64,000 nucleotides of DNA from Lonicera japonica (GCA_021464415.1 CM038463.1:6680754-6744753); one strand, 5' to 3'; positions 48,022 through 60,084 are shown, numbered from the stretch's first letter. The notes: generated from the letters alone by a model not told the origin. Numbers and translations are program-made.

Positions 48022-48281
48022 TGCATCAAATTAGCTAGTCTTAATGCATGACTTGAAATATTTTTCTTAATATTTATTCTTCAATCTGATATGAGGGTTG
48101 AACTGTTGACTAGTAGGATTTTGCTTGGGAGATTAGAAATTGAACGGGTCTATACCCTTGACCTTAAGCTATACATATTCTTTTAATTTATTTTTATTTA
48201 CTTTGTCATGCAGTTTAAACCGCGGATTAATTAAAAAAATTTAAAAGGGAAACTTAGGTACTAAATCTTTTTTTATACTAA

Positions 48282-48760
48282 GGCTTCATTTGATTCGCAG
48301 ATTTGAGGATTCATGAAAAGAAAGTCATTAATTATTTTCTTTTATTTGGTAAATACAAACTCTGGAAATACTTTCCTGATAAAAGAGAACATAGGGGGAA
48401 AGTCGTTCATCTCATACCTATGGAATTGATTTTCCCTTCTAATTTTCCAACATTTATTACAAAAGTTTTGGACAACAATAACCCTACCCAGATATGCTAT
48501 TGCCAAATTTACCCATTGAATCACTTTCCGTTGTTTTTATTTCAAAATAGAAGGAAATTATTAAAATATTAATATATTTTTACTTTCCTTTCTTGTACCA
48601 ATCAAATACCGAAAGGGAAATCAAATGGTATTTTCTGAATAATTTCCAAACTTTACTAAACACAGGAAAAAAGACCTGACAGAAACTTTAATTAGTTTCC
48701 CACCTCGATCCATGGAAAAAACAATGGAATTGATGTTTCTTCCGTGAACTAAATGAGGTC
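48282..48760. mobile_element. Tourist-like MITE (479 bp)
   Basis: The ends GGCTTCATTTGATTCGC and the inverted GTGAACTAAATGAGGTC are flanked by TAA on both sides (48279-48281 and 48761-48763), as in PIF/Harbinger MITEs. Small open frames inside are not genes. Confidence 0.6.
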
Positions 48761-48763
48761 TAA

Positions 48764-49375
48764 AGGGACATTTTTCTTTCCTTTATATATATATATATAT
48801 GGTGAGAGTTGTGCTAGACTCAAAATGTTAGTGCACAAAACAAAATATATTTAATTGAGATCGACTTACGTGTGACCAATTTTTTTGTCAAACTCACGTA
48901 TAAATAGTTGTGATTATTTAATTGTTGATTAATTAGTTGATATATGATTTTGTGTATATAATAACCAGTGAAGGGGAATGTACGTATTGTTGTATAAGTT
49001 GATTTTAGTTTATTCATGAGGAATTATATATATTGAATAGACTTGGCTTAGCCAAACTTTATGTATTATAGACATGGAATATTTGGTCAGGCATCCCCAG
49101 TAGTACGGCACATGAGTCTGTCGTCGTTCAACTTTAGATATATATGAGACTACGATTATTAAATTACTTCACCTTAATTTATAATTAAGGCAAATGTGAG
49201 TTATGCGATGACGAATTGTCTGAGTCAAAAAAAAAAAGAAAGAATTGAAAGAAAGTTTGTACATACATTACACGTTTGATTAGTTAGCAGTTTTTATTAC
49301 TCATATTGGTCAGACAATAAATTTTAATTACTTGTTTCAAAATCTCGTAAAATAATATATATATATATATATATA
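48764..49375. other. AT-rich intergenic DNA
   Basis: TA repeats lie near 48785-48800 and 49355-49374. No gene is seen. Confidence 0.45.
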
Positions 49376-49765
49376 GGGAAAGGATCTTAAGTGGACCAAT
49401 TTTTTGGTCCTTAAATGTGGACCGATCATTTTGAGGGGGTAAACGGATGAATTTTTTAATGAAATTTGGTGAAGACGATCTCCATGATTAGTAGATCACA
49501 TCTGCCAATTTTCATCAAAAAATTCAATCGGGAAGTGGGTTAATTAAAAAATTGATATATATGTGCATTTTTAGCCGCTAAAATTTAAGATGTTTAGCTA
49601 ACCCACTTCCCGGTTGAATTTTTTGATGAAAATTGGCAGAGATGATCTACTAATCATGGAGATCATCTTCACCAAGTTTTATAAAAACATTCATCCGTTT
49701 ACCCCCTCAAAATGATTGGTCTTCATTTAAGGAGCAAAAAAAGAGTTCTCTTTAGATCTTTCCCC
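49376..49765. mobile_element. Fold-back MITE, GGGAAAGGATCTTAA family, copy 1
   Basis: The whole 390 bp is one imperfect palindrome, with ends GGGAAAGGATCTTAAG and the inverted CTTTAGATCTTTCCCC. Inner pairs such as ACCCACTTCCCGGTTGAATT mirror AATTCAATCGGGAAGTGGGT. It lies in a TA repeat, so the target duplication is blurred. Other copies are at 53006-53388 (intact) and 54171-54333 (half), with a cousin at 16861-17234. Confidence 0.75.
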
Positions 49766-50887
49766 ACATATCTATAAATAACTAAAAAAATAAGGGTATT
49801 AGTTTGTACATACATTACGCCTCCGTGGGGTGAATGGGATTGTGGTTTGACGATTAATGATAGCTTGGGTGAGGAAAGAGTTGGGGGGGGGGGGGGCGGA
49901 GCTAATTTGTTTTTCTCTCTCTTTCCTTTCCATCATTCTCTATCTGTTTGGTATTAGTTTTTTTATTAAAATTTGTACGAAGGGTAATTATGTTATTTTA
50001 AAGGTTAAGTAATTAATGGCTAATACTTGATTTAGTGCATTTACCCTAAAATAAAATAAGGTTTTAAGCAACAAAAAAATTTGATTTTTCAGAGAGCCCA
50101 AAGCGCAAAGGCTCTAAAGCCCAAGACCTTATCAAAAACTTTTAATATAATAAATTATGATTAAAGAGGTTAGAACCAAGAATCTTCTAGACCAAATTCA
50201 AAATCTCCGTCACTCGAGTTATATACTACAAACTAATTTTTTTATTTAATATATACTAGTTTTGGGTTTATTACTCTAAACTTTAATATAATACATGCTC
50301 CACAACCTAATAAAATACGTCCATGTGTTTGGCTCCTAGGAATGCAAGATTGTAGGCCAAAGGTAGTATGTGACCTAATAATTTTAAAAATTAACCTTTT
50401 GGCCTATTGTTTAAACTTTTTACTCATGGGGTGCTAAAAAAAGAAATTTTGTTTTTTAATCCCACATTTATGTTCGATCCACAGGAATTTAGTTTTTCTT
50501 TTCCCTCCTTCTATAATTAACCATCAAAGTGTATATATATATCACTTGTATCAAAATAAAATAAAATAAAATAAAGAAAAGGGTTTTTTGTAGCACCATC
50601 GCAGGGTTAATTTAGTTTTTACGCAACATTCTATTATACTTAAACATTATAATATATAAGAAACTATAATATAAACCCGTGGCTACGACTAAATTAATTC
50701 CACCCCAAAACATGTCAGTATTAAACAATAAGTACTACATCTATTATTTAGTATTTCAAAATCATTTGATGAGCTTACATATAGCTTTGTATTGTTGCAT
50801 AACATTAAGTAAATTAAACCTAATAATTTTCCAAACATCATCACTTTTTTTTTCTTTTACATAATTAAAAACCCATATATATGTATA
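49766..50887. other. AT-rich intergenic DNA
   Basis: No gene is seen. A poly-G run lies near 49884-49896 and AAATA repeats near 50553-50573. Confidence 0.45.
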
Positions 50888-51033
50888 GGGAAAATTTCAA
50901 GTAAGGTCCAGACCTTACGGATTGGGGCTTTTTACGACGCTTTTGCGTCGTAAAAACACATCCCCAAGTTTTTTACGACACAAAAGTGTCGTAAAAAGCC
51001 CCAATTTGTAAGGTCTGTACCTTACCAGAAATG
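50888..51033. repeat. Nested palindrome element
   Basis: Outer arms (GTAAGGTCCAGACCTTAC on the left, GTAAGGTCTGTACCTTAC on the right) enclose GGGGC blocks and two perfect hairpins. Hairpin one is TTTTTACGACGC, loop TTTT, GCGTCGTAAAAA (50929-50956). Hairpin two is TTTTTACGACAC, loop AAAA, GTGTCGTAAAAA (50970-50997). Each hairpin has 12-bp perfect arms, and the two can also pair with one another, so several alternative cruciform or RNA folds exist. Confidence 0.8.
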
Positions 51034-51346
51034 CTTTGTATATATATATATATATTACGAATAAAAAAAATATATTAATTAATTTTATAATGTATGGGAT
51101 TTCCATGTGATTGTGAATAAAGATGCGTTATGAATGCATGCAAAGATGATTTCTTCATGATTCCTACCGTCTATAGTTACATGTAAACTTGTTAATGTTA
51201 TAGAAGTATAAAGACTCCTGAGTAAAAGTAATCTTTAGTATATATAACAATATATGTGATATATAAGTGTACCTTAACTCTTTGTCTTTTTTATTTTCTT
51301 TTCCATTAACTCAAACCATGACTCTGTATATCGTCAACATTTACTA

Positions 51347-51377
<31 letters not shown>

Positions 51378-52789
51378 TACAATTCTAGCTATATATATAT
51401 ACACGTAATGCCAGTGTTGAGCGTTAGCAAATATTTCACTTACTGTTTCTTGTATTAAAGATATTAGTGAGTATACTAATATGTGTATATATTTAGGACT
51501 ATACGTATTAATAATGCATTGGGTGGGTGGGTTCTATTTGATTGGAGTTTTTACACATTTAATTTTAAATTTATTTTTAAGTATTTTTCTTTAAAATTAT
51601 TTTTCAATTTAATTTGTATATGGTACACTATTTTTCAAAAAAAAATACAAAAAAAATAATATTTATTTTTTATTCATTTCTTAAAGTTTTTCTAAAACAC
51701 AAAAGAAAAAATAAATTCTTTTTTACTTAAAATGGGTGAACCAAACACGATTTTTTTTTTCTAAAAAACCACCTAAAATATTTTTTAAAAGCCCAACCAA
51801 ACTAATGTTTTAAAGATGTAAATTAAAATAGCTCATTGGCAATAGAAACTATATATGGAGAGTATGATCGAGTAATTAAATTAATGTGGGGACATGAAAC
51901 TGTGGTGATGAATTAATGTCGAGGAGAGGGTTATTTATGTGCACCCTTTTTTTATTTTTAAATTGATTTCATGTACAACTAAACATATTCATCTTAGTGA
52001 TGAAGGCCGGAAAGCGTTAAGAAAGAGAAAACCCCCAATACAAAGTACAGGAGAGGTGGTGTAGCACTAAGTATCTAGTATATAATAAAGAGAGTTAAGT
52101 TAATTACTTTTCTTTTTTGTTCCTTTTGTTCAATGAAGAATTAGGGAAGGAGGGAATATAAGAACACAAACATACAGAGAGACTGAGAGATCGAGTTTAT
52201 GGATTTAGCTCTGACAACGAAATTGCATGTATAAATCTGAATTTGCATGAAATGATGAAATTAATGATAACAATCATTTAAGACCCTTGATCGAGTGTGT
52301 GCATGTTAATTTAAATATGTATATATATATATATATATATATATCAGTGTGTGTGATTTTGTTTGGTGTATTGTGCTAACACATACTTGCATGCATGCTT
52401 GTACATGTTTGTCTAAAACTTATAATACACTACAATTAAATATTTATTAGACTCCTAAATGGGTGTAATGCTACAGGGTGCCCGGATCAACTTTCGCACA
52501 TGATGAGAATTAATGTTGGGAGTACCAAGTCAATCTTAAGATTGTTTCAGTTATAATGTTATACCGGCCACTAGAGTAAGAGACTTAGTTAAAATACCAA
52601 TAATATATTTTAATATGACTTAAGATTGTGACTCATAACATGGCACTAGTATATTTATTAGTCGGTGAATAAAATGATGAAAATGTGCATCCCACCCGAT
52701 AAAAAATTAATGAACTTTCGACACGTTATCTAAATCAATTATTTCAACCTCAAAATTGAGGTCCTAAAATAAGAATATAATTCGACCTT
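51034..52789. other. AT-rich intergenic DNA
   Basis: An ATT microsatellite lies at about 51352-51377 and TA repeats near 51040-51055 and 52318-52344. 51540-51830 has the texture of a degraded Tourist-type MITE ending GCCCAACCAAAC. No gene is seen. Confidence 0.45.
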
Positions 52790-52990
52790 CCCACATGTAA
52801 CATTACGAAGATGTAAAGAAAAGAAAATGGCCTTGTGTTTCCAAGTTTAACCCATCTATTTTTCTTTCAAAATTAATTAATAACCCATTGAATTTATAAA
52901 ATCTTGACAAAACCCTACAAGTCAAAGGTCAAAAAAGCCCTTCGAGCAGGTCAAATGAATTATAGGGTTGAAGGACGCAAGAGAGATTAT
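52790..52990 (+). promoter_or_regulatory. Orphan copy of the peptide-gene promoter module
   Basis: The order of blocks matches the DNA upstream of peptide gene 3 (54340-54520): AAGAAAAGAAAATGGCCTTGTGT, a C/T stretch, then ACCCTACAAGTCAAAGGTCAAA, AAGCCCTTC and GCAGGTCAAAT. It includes at least four TTGAC W-box cores on either strand. No TATA box or coding region follows. A MITE is inserted just downstream at 53006. It is interpreted as the remains of another peptide locus. Confidence 0.6.
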
Positions 52991-53005
52991 TAATTTTTTT
53001 TCAAG

Positions 53006-53388
53006 GAGGAAGGATCTAAAGAGGACTATTTATTTGGTCTTTAAATGCGGATCAATCATTTTGAGGGAGTAAACGTATGAATATTTTTATGAAACTTGGT
53101 GAGGATGATCTCCATGATTAGTAGACCATCTCCACCAAATTTCATCAAAAAATTCAACCAGAAAGTGGGTTAACTAAATATCTTAAATTTTAACGGACGC
53201 ACATATATATCAATTTTTTAGTAAACCCTCTTCCCGATTGATTTTTTCGATGAAATTTGGTGGAGGTGATCTATTAATCATGAAGATCATTTTCACCAAG
53301 TTCCATCAAAAAAATTCATTTATTTATCCCCTCAAAATGATTGGTCCGCATTTAAGGACAAAAATTGGCCCTCTTAAGATCCTTCCCC
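53006..53388. mobile_element. Fold-back MITE, GGGAAAGGATCTTAA family, copy 2
   Basis: This 383-bp near-palindrome is homologous to 49376-49765 along its length. A perfect 10-bp duplication TTTTTTCAAG flanks it (52996-53005 and 53389-53398). A 9-10 bp duplication points to the Mutator superfamily. Confidence 0.8.
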
Positions 53389-53610
53389 TTTTTTCAAGTT
53401 ACAAAAAAATAAAAATAAATTATCAACTTCAAACGAAATTTCGACATTAATATTTGATTATTCGATCAAGAAGCAAATCTTATTATCAAAACTAGACATC
53501 TTACTAGCGATAATGTTTTTATAATTAAAGTTTATGAATTTCTTAAATAAAAAAGGCAAAAGTTTATAGGTAGTAGATTTGAATCCTACATCATAAAAAT
53601 TATACTCTTA

Positions 53611-53915
53611 GACTCTGTAACATGCAAAAGAAAAATAAAAACACTTCATTTGGTAAGAAGTTGGAAAATAAATTGAGGGCATATGAAAAGAATTCCCTCT
53701 ATTTCATGCTCATTTTATGAGTATATATGTCTTTCATATATCCTTCATAATTTTTTATGAAAAAAATTTCTTCCTCAACCACCAAAGAAAATTTCTCCAT
53801 GGAAAAAATTACAAAATAAGAAGACATTTCACCACATGTCTCAACTTATTTTCCAACTTCTCACAAAAATTAACTAGTTTTATTTTTACTTTTCATATTA
53901 TTATCAAACGGATCC
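53611..53915. mobile_element. MITE, GGATCCGTTTGATAA family, copy 2
   Basis: The right end ATTATTATCAAACGGATCC is clear. The left end GACTCTGTAACATGC is degraded. Arms share CAACTTATTTTCCAACTTCT and its complement. Confidence 0.55.
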
Positions 53916-54170
53916 TTAATGTTAACCACCAGACCAACTAACCTTTGTATTGAACATATATATCCTCAAATTATATATTATAGTAGTACACATATATATC
54001 ACACGTGCAAATAAATTAATATCAAATAGAGGTAAAACAATTCATAAAATTTCAAGTCCGCATAGGTCCGCCCCTGGTAGTAAGCATGTTGGTCCACTAC
54101 TAAGGCTTATTGTAAATACCCTACCAATAATTCTATAAAGACACACAGTACACACACACACATATATAAT

Positions 54171-54333
54171 CTCCTTCTATTAAAGATCAATGCTTTGGTT
54201 TTTAAATACGGGCTAACTATTTTAAGGGGGTAAATTAATAATTTTTTTCATAAAACTTAATGTAAATAATTTTCATGATTAAATTATAATTACCAAATGT
54301 CATAAAAAAAATCCAATCAAGAAGCGGGTTAAT
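54171..54333. mobile_element. Half copy of the fold-back MITE family
   Basis: This matches the left half of 49376-49765 (TTAAAGATCAA, TTTTAAGGGGGTAAA, TTTTCATGATTA, CCAATCAAGAAGCGGGTTAA) and stops where the promoter module of peptide gene 3 begins. Confidence 0.55.
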
Positions 54334-54339
54334 AGGAAT

Positions 54340-54566
54340 CAATATTCCAACGCATAACACGCTACGGAGATGGTAAGGAAAAAAGAAAAGAAAATGCCTT
54401 GTGTTACACGTTAAGTCTATCTAGTTTTGTTCATCAATTAATTGGCAAAATTACCCTGCTAGTCAAATTCAATGTCAAAACAAGCCCTTCAACTAAGCAG
54501 GTCAAATACTTCAAAAAAATTAGAAAATTCTTACAATTTTTTTGTATAACTTGTTGCATATAAATA
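54340..54566 (+). promoter_or_regulatory. Promoter module of peptide gene 3 with W-box cluster and TATA box
   Basis: GTCAA (W-box core TTGAC on the minus strand) occurs at 54462, 54474 and 54501. TATAAATA at 54559-54566 lies 166 bp before the ATG, inside GCATATAAATATCCCC. The module is duplicated at 61060-61361 and in part at 52790-52990. W-boxes bind WRKY factors, so defence-responsive expression is a reasonable inference. Confidence 0.7.
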
Positions 54567-54731
54567 TCCCCTCTAAACAACACAATATTCGATCATCATC
54601 ACATTTCCATTCGTATCCCCTCTCACATTAATTTAATTGCCACCTTTACTCCATTTGTCTTAATTACCAAATACTTGAACCACCACCATTATTTGTTTAG
54701 TTGTTCAATAATTAATTAAAGATCATCATTA

Positions 54732-55040
54732 ATGATGAGATCTCTAAACGTTGTTTTAGCCATTGTCATATCACTAGTTTTTTTGTTAAGCATTAAACCC
54801 AATGAATCTACTAGAATCCTCGGTGCAGAAATGAAGAGACAAATTCTAGTGATGCAATCTCTGCCGAAAGGTACCTCACCCCCACCTGGAGATGGATGCT
54901 CAGGAACTCCAAAACAGGGTGGTAACCCGTGCACCAAAAATGATACCCTTGATAGTACCATCAACGAGATGGGCTTTGTTGGTCATGTTAATGTCGCTCC
55001 ACCACCCCCTGCTCAACTCTCCGCCCATGGCTCTGCTTGA
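54732..55040 (+). CDS. Small secreted peptide precursor, CTNIP/SCREW-like, paralogue 3
   Basis: The precursor has 102 residues (an alternative start is the adjacent second ATG). The signal peptide is about 1-24 (VVLAIVISLVFLLS core). STRIL, LVMQSLPKG and the core PPPGDGCSGTPKQGGNPC follow with Cys56 and Cys67, the same ten-residue spacing as its paralogues. An eight-residue insertion (TKNDTLDS) precedes INEMGFVGH, and the tail is proline-rich. It lacks the extra cysteine (ECSRIL/EACRVL) found after the signal peptide in paralogues 1 and 2. The mature peptide is probably released from the C-terminal third. Family assignment as for paralogue 1: secreted two-Cys peptide certain, CTNIP/SCREW probable. 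Confidence 0.66.
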   Translation: MMRSLNVVLAIVISLVFLLSIKPNESTRILGAEMKRQILVMQSLPKGTSPPPGDGCSGTPKQGGNPCTKNDTLDSTINEMGFVGHVNVAPPPPAQLSAHGSA

Positions 55041-56439
55041 TTTTATTTTAATGGACACCAATTTAATTAATAAGTTTAGTGACTAAATAAATTTGAAGAG
55101 GATCAAATGAAACTTTTCGGAGTAGCTAGCCTTATTTTTTCTTTGTTTATTTATTTGTTTTTGTCGTTGTTAATGTTTTATTCATTTATACATAAAAGTG
55201 TGCCTGTATTGGATGTACTAGTGTGATAATTACTGTAAAAGAATAAGAAATTAATTGAATACAAGGTATTCTACCTTACATATTGTTAAATAAGAGTCCA
55301 TTTAATAATACAAAAAAGTAAGAATGTAAGTGCTTGAAATACTAATAAATATAGTAACTATGCGCTTTTAATATAAATAATAATAAAATAAAATCTCTTA
55401 TCCCTTGCAGAATTCTCCTCAGCCATGAATGGTTATGAAATTTGGCAATTGTAATAATAATAATATATATACATTTATTTGCGTCACTGACACAACTCTT
55501 TTCAAAACCTCATTTTCTCCCTCGTTATTTTCTCTCTTTCTTCCAATGGTTTGCTTTTCTTTCGTTGAGCCCTAATCTAAGCTCTTTGTGCTCGAGGACT
55601 GAGAATCGAAGCTATTTGTGGTCAAGGATTGGATATTAATACCTAATCAACGTTAGTTGACGGAAGTATTAAACTCTAGTTTTTGTGTTTACACCATTTT
55701 GATGCATGTGTTGATCATCCTTTATTTATGTGATTTCAAGGATTGCTAGGAGTTTCTCTGTTCACCTGTTCATTATTTAGTTAGACAATAAAATCTGTGT
55801 ATGATGAATTGGATTAATATTCGAGCTAAGGTAATTTTATTCAGATTCTATAAAATTATTTATTGTTTCATGTTTTATTTCTAGTGTTTATATTATTACC
55901 CTCAAAACAGTTGCTTTGAATACTGTTCAGCGACTGTATTTTGTGGATCTGGCTTTATGAACATCGTTATTCATGTTTGTTTCTGGTGTTTGCCCTATGA
56001 TTTTGTGGTTAGGTAGCTTGCTCGCAATGAACAAAACCACCGTATGTCGCTAATCTTCCGATAATTCAGCACTTTGCTGTTTATACCTCTGCATTACTGG
56101 TACGTAGTAAGGTTCATATCTGCACAGGTTTGCTTACTTGAGGTACAATTAAGTTATTGAGTTTATTTTAGATTGGATGAGTTTTATACTGAAAATTGCT
56201 ATCATTGCATATGTTGTCATGTTAATCAAAATTCATTAACGTCTTTAGGATTGGGGCAGAATTATGGTTGTCAAATTGCTTTATCCGCACTGTTGCTTGG
56301 TGTATTGATTGGAGCTGTCTTACTGTACTCCAACTTAGATCGTGCTAATTATGTAACTAGACATTGTTGAATGATGTTTTGCGTTTGTTAATATATGTTT
56401 GTGGGAAATTTTGATTAATTTACTTGTAGATGTACAATG
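55041..56439. other. Intergenic DNA, possible 5' part of the En/Spm element
   Basis: No host gene is seen. 55495-55640 is C/T-rich and resembles a 5' UTR, and 56050-56400 contains short open stretches, so this may be the leader region of the transposon gene that follows. I could not find its terminal CACTA. Confidence 0.35.
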
Positions 56440-56473
56440 CCGATTGGAAATGACAACTCTACTCAGCTAGAAG

Positions 56474-56793
56474 CAGTGATGGATCTAGGGGGGGCCGTGC
56501 CACCCCAATTTTTTTTAAAAATAGATTAGTTATACTAGAAATTTTGTATTTATAAAAAAAAATATAAATGTTCGTCCCCCCAAATTATTTTGAAAGGATT
56601 AAGTGTGGCCCATTCAATTATTTATATCCAAATTATATATATTGACATATTATATATGTTATATTTTTGCGTTAACTTGCTTTATTATTTGATGGTAAAA
56701 TTTAGCTTGAATAATTTTTATGATAATTATTTCTTGCTGTCGGTTCATTTATATTCTCGTCCTCCCAAACCTAAAATCCTGGCTCTGTCCCTG
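56474..56793. mobile_element. hAT MITE inside the En/Spm pseudogene (320 bp)
   Basis: The ends CAGTGATGGATCTAGG and the inverted CCTGGCTCTGTCCCTG lie between perfect 8-bp repeats GCTAGAAG (56466-56473 and 56794-56801). Removing the element and one repeat leaves the transposase reading frame continuous, which confirms both the boundaries and the insertion event. Confidence 0.85.
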
Positions 56794-57082
56794 GCTAGAA
56801 GATGCATTATCTCCTGAACGAAGAATTAAACTTCATATCAATCGTTATAATCAAGTGGTTGGGGAAGGTAAAGCTCAATACAAGTTGCGACTTGGCAAAT
56901 TAGTTCGTACTCATATCCCAATATCTTTCAATGATTGGTGTCTTGTTCCCATGGCCTATAAAGAAGACGTTTGGAAAGAGCTATTGGTGAGACATTGAAT
57001 TACTTTGGTTTATTATAATGCATATTACTTCAAATTGTTGCATTTGTTATGAGTTATGACTTGTTCCTATGGCCTTCATTTC

Positions 57083-57219
57083 CTGCATTTGCTGCAGCAA
57101 ATATGCTGTAATTTTGTTGCAGTCAAAGTGCAGCAATTTTGTGCATTTGCTGCAGCCGAAGTTAAGTGAATTTGCAGCATATTTGTTGCATTTGCTGCAG
57201 TTATGCTGCATTTGTTGTA
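57083..57219. repeat. TGCATTTGCTGCAG minisatellite in a pseudogene intron
   Basis: TGCATTTGCTGCAG occurs at 57083, 57142 and 57187, with a variant (TGCATTTGTTGTAG) at 57206. Related GCTGCAGCAA/TTGCTGCA words lie between them and in inverted order, so the intron RNA could fold on itself. Confidence 0.7.
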
Positions 57220-58540
57220 GCAAAGTGATGAATGACTAAGTCTTCATGTTACTTTGATTTTAGCTAAAGTTTGAGCTCCCACCGTGCCACAAATCAGAGT
57301 GTTTCAAAATGATGGGCTTAATGCTCAATACTTGGAGATCTATGTTACGAGGATATTGCAAGAAGTACCAATTAAATGCTGAAAGATTGGCGAATGTACC
57401 GTCTCTTGTTAAGTGGGGGCAGTGGAAGGAGTTTGTTGCAAATGAATGTACAATTGATGCTCAATAAAAGAGCGAACTAGCAAAGCTTAAAAGGTCCAAG
57501 ATTGGGGCAACACACACTAGTGGGCATAATGGTTAGGCACAAGTAGAATACAATCTGGTGCGTATACATTTTCACTCTCAGTATATATATTTTAAAGTTG
57601 TTCAATACTATAAACAAGTTTCGCATTCATTTTGAACTTTTAAAATTAACAGAAGCAGAAAAAGACCGATGATTAACCCAACCCAATGCGGGTCGACATG
57701 TGGATCGAATGCCCCTCCCACAAAGATGGTACAGTCCCCAAGAGCTTAGTACAATAAAGGGTGAGTTTCTACAAACGTTTTGATAGCTTTATCAATAAAT
57801 TGTTGACATTCCTCTTCTAAATAATTCTATACCAGGATCAAGTGAAGGCAAGGAAAAAGGAATTAGAAAGCACTAGTGGTAATGACTAGTCCCAATCCTT
57901 ATCAGATGAAACCTTATCCCGTGTGTTTGGTAATGACACAAGGGGCCATACTCGTGGTGTGGGGTCAACAGTTCCAAGATCTTTTATTGAGGCTTCCATG
58001 CTAGCAATGCACTTGCTTGATGCTGAAACTGCGGGAGGTAAAGAGATGAAAGGACGAATACATAACTTGGAAATGTATGTCAAGGATATGAACTGGATTT
58101 TTTTTTATTTTTTTTTCTGATAACCATGGAATATTAGTAATGAGCTTTCTATCATAAAAAAATTTACTTAGTTCCACTATGGGGAAGCAATCCCAATTCA
58201 TGCCAGGAGATGGATCAAGTGCAACTCTTGGGGCATCTAGCTCAAGCAAGCAACATGAATTGTTCCTTGCTTGATGGTGTGTTATGTGAGATTAAAGGAT
58301 TTGATGGTAAAGTAATTGGGCAAGGGGAGGAAAGATGCTACCCCCCGAGAAATGGTACATGGTCACACAATTGATTTAAAGGAAGAGGTCGAATTGATGG
58401 TAGACAATGTTTTGGATTCAAATACCTCACTCTACTTTGGACAACAAGGAGGTGCTGAGAATTTTGGAGATATTGGTGGCAGAAGCTGGATAGTGTGGCT
58501 GAAAAGCCTTGTGAAGCATATGGTTTGTTGCGTATGTGTG

Positions 58541-59479
58541 GTATTGGTATCTCTTAAACTCTTAATTTATTTTCTATATTTTTTTCTGAAAGATAGTTTT
58601 CTGTTGGTCAATGGCTTATTACTTCTAGAATCATGCCATTATTTTCCGATGGACTGAAAACAATTGAAGGTAGGTACACATTGGTGACTACAATAGGTTT
58701 ATTAACCAGTATCGTGACTTGTTAAGATTTTGTTTATTTTTTGTAGTTGTTTGTACTGTCCAGATTAGTTGATTGGTTTCCAGTGCTCTGTTAATGGCTG
58801 GTAGATCTGAAATCAGTCCACTTACTATCAAGTCCGGTGAAATCAAGGTAAACTTTGTATCTAATTTTCCTTAATTGATTTTACCTTACCTTTCCTTTCC
58901 TTTCCTTTGTAATCTCTCCTCTTTTCCTTTCCTACCCTTTAAACAGATTGTAAACGTTTATAGATGAACTGTAGATTGATTTATAAACTTGTTGTTTTAT
59001 GAGACTTTTTTGTGCTTTTGATTTTGGTTGTTTTGAGAATGTTTGGTTGAGGGACAATTATTAGAGGGGAAAAAGAGGGGAAAGGAAACATTTGAATCTG
59101 TTCATTAAAAATTTAGACTTTATTAAAGTCTTGTACTCGGGATAAAAATTGGGTTTCTTCCTTAACAAAAGTCCTCTTTTTATTTTCTTCCAGATTTTTT
59201 TTTTTTGGTCGATACAATATTTCAGTATCATAGCTTCATTCATAATTATGCTATATGAATGGGTATCATACTTGTGAAAACTCTGAATTTAATCGTGGTT
59301 TTATGCTTAATTATAATCTAATTTGGTTGAGCTTTTTGTTTTGACTTTGCAGATTTAATTTTCAGGTAGTGGTGTATCATTGAGATTGAGCTAAAAGTGG
59401 TCAGAAATTGGGCAGTGCGCGAAATGAGTTTTGTGTTTTTTTTTAAAAAAAAAAAATTAAGGGAGGTTTAAGTCTCTCC
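58541..59479. other. Intergenic DNA
   Basis: A TTTCC repeat lies at about 58890-58908. No gene is seen. 59430-59479 ends in GGGAGGTTTAAGTCTCTCC, part of a SINE-like sequence that continues at 60077. Confidence 0.4.
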
Positions 59480-60076
59480 TAGGGGTGTTGTCAGAAATCT
59501 GAAAACCGAATGAAAGAATGAACCGAACCGATCCGTTGCTATCCGAAATTTTCCGAACCAAAAAACAAACCGAAATCAAAAACCGAAACCGATTGATTTG
59601 GTTCGGTATGGGTTGGGGATTCGGGATCCCCGAATTGGACCGAAAAAACCGAATCTTTTAAAAAAATATTTTTGCTAAGTTAATGTAATTACTTAAGTTG
59701 TCTTACAATACGTTGAAAGAAAAAAGGAAACTTTCCTACAACATTTACATTATATAAATGACCCAACCCTATAGATTATTTACATTTATAAATAATTACT
59801 TAAGCTAATTATTAAAATAAATACATTATATAATTTTTTTGTAGCGCCTTTTGAGTAAATTTATATTTTTAGTACAATTTTGAACTAAAGTTCTAACAAT
59901 ACAAAAAAATAAAATCGAATGAGACCGAACTGGACCAAAACCGAATAATTTGAGGAGGGTTTGGGTTTCATAGGTTCGAAAATTGAAATCGAACCGAACC
60001 GAAATCGAACTATAAAGTTTGGAGAGGGTTTGGGGTACTCTAGTTTCTACTCCGACCAAAACCGAAAACACTCATA
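59480..60076. mobile_element. hAT MITE rich in CCGAA words (597 bp)
   Basis: The ends TAGGGGTGTT and the inverted AACACTCATA are flanked by GTCTCTCC (59472-59479) and GTCTCTTC (60077-60084), an 8-bp duplication with one change. The interior repeats GAACCGAA/CCGAAACCGA and its complement TTCGGTT. This is a common plant MITE type. It is non-coding. Confidence 0.7.
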
Positions 60077-60084
60077 GTCTCTTC

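Larger units (their letters stand above)
56440..58540 (+). pseudogene. En/Spm (Ptta, Transposase_24/TNP1-like) transposase pseudogene
   Basis: Spliced blocks are recognisable: ALSPERRIKLHI and LRLGKLVRTHIPISFNDWC up to a donor at 56987; after an acceptor at 57263, LKFELPPCH and LVKWGQWKEFV; then IECPSHKDGTVPK near 57710, and RVFGNDTRGHTRGVGSTV near 57920. The last part (58340-58540) reads VHGHTIDLKEE, SNTSLYFGQQGGAENFGDIG and WLKSLVK, like the TNP1/En-Spm C-terminal domain. In-frame stops occur at 57465 and 57534, and a hAT MITE splits the first exon at 56474. These proteins belong to CACTA elements. The intron at 56987-57263 contains a minisatellite. Dead copy, also related to the exon at 985-1392. 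Confidence 0.65.
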
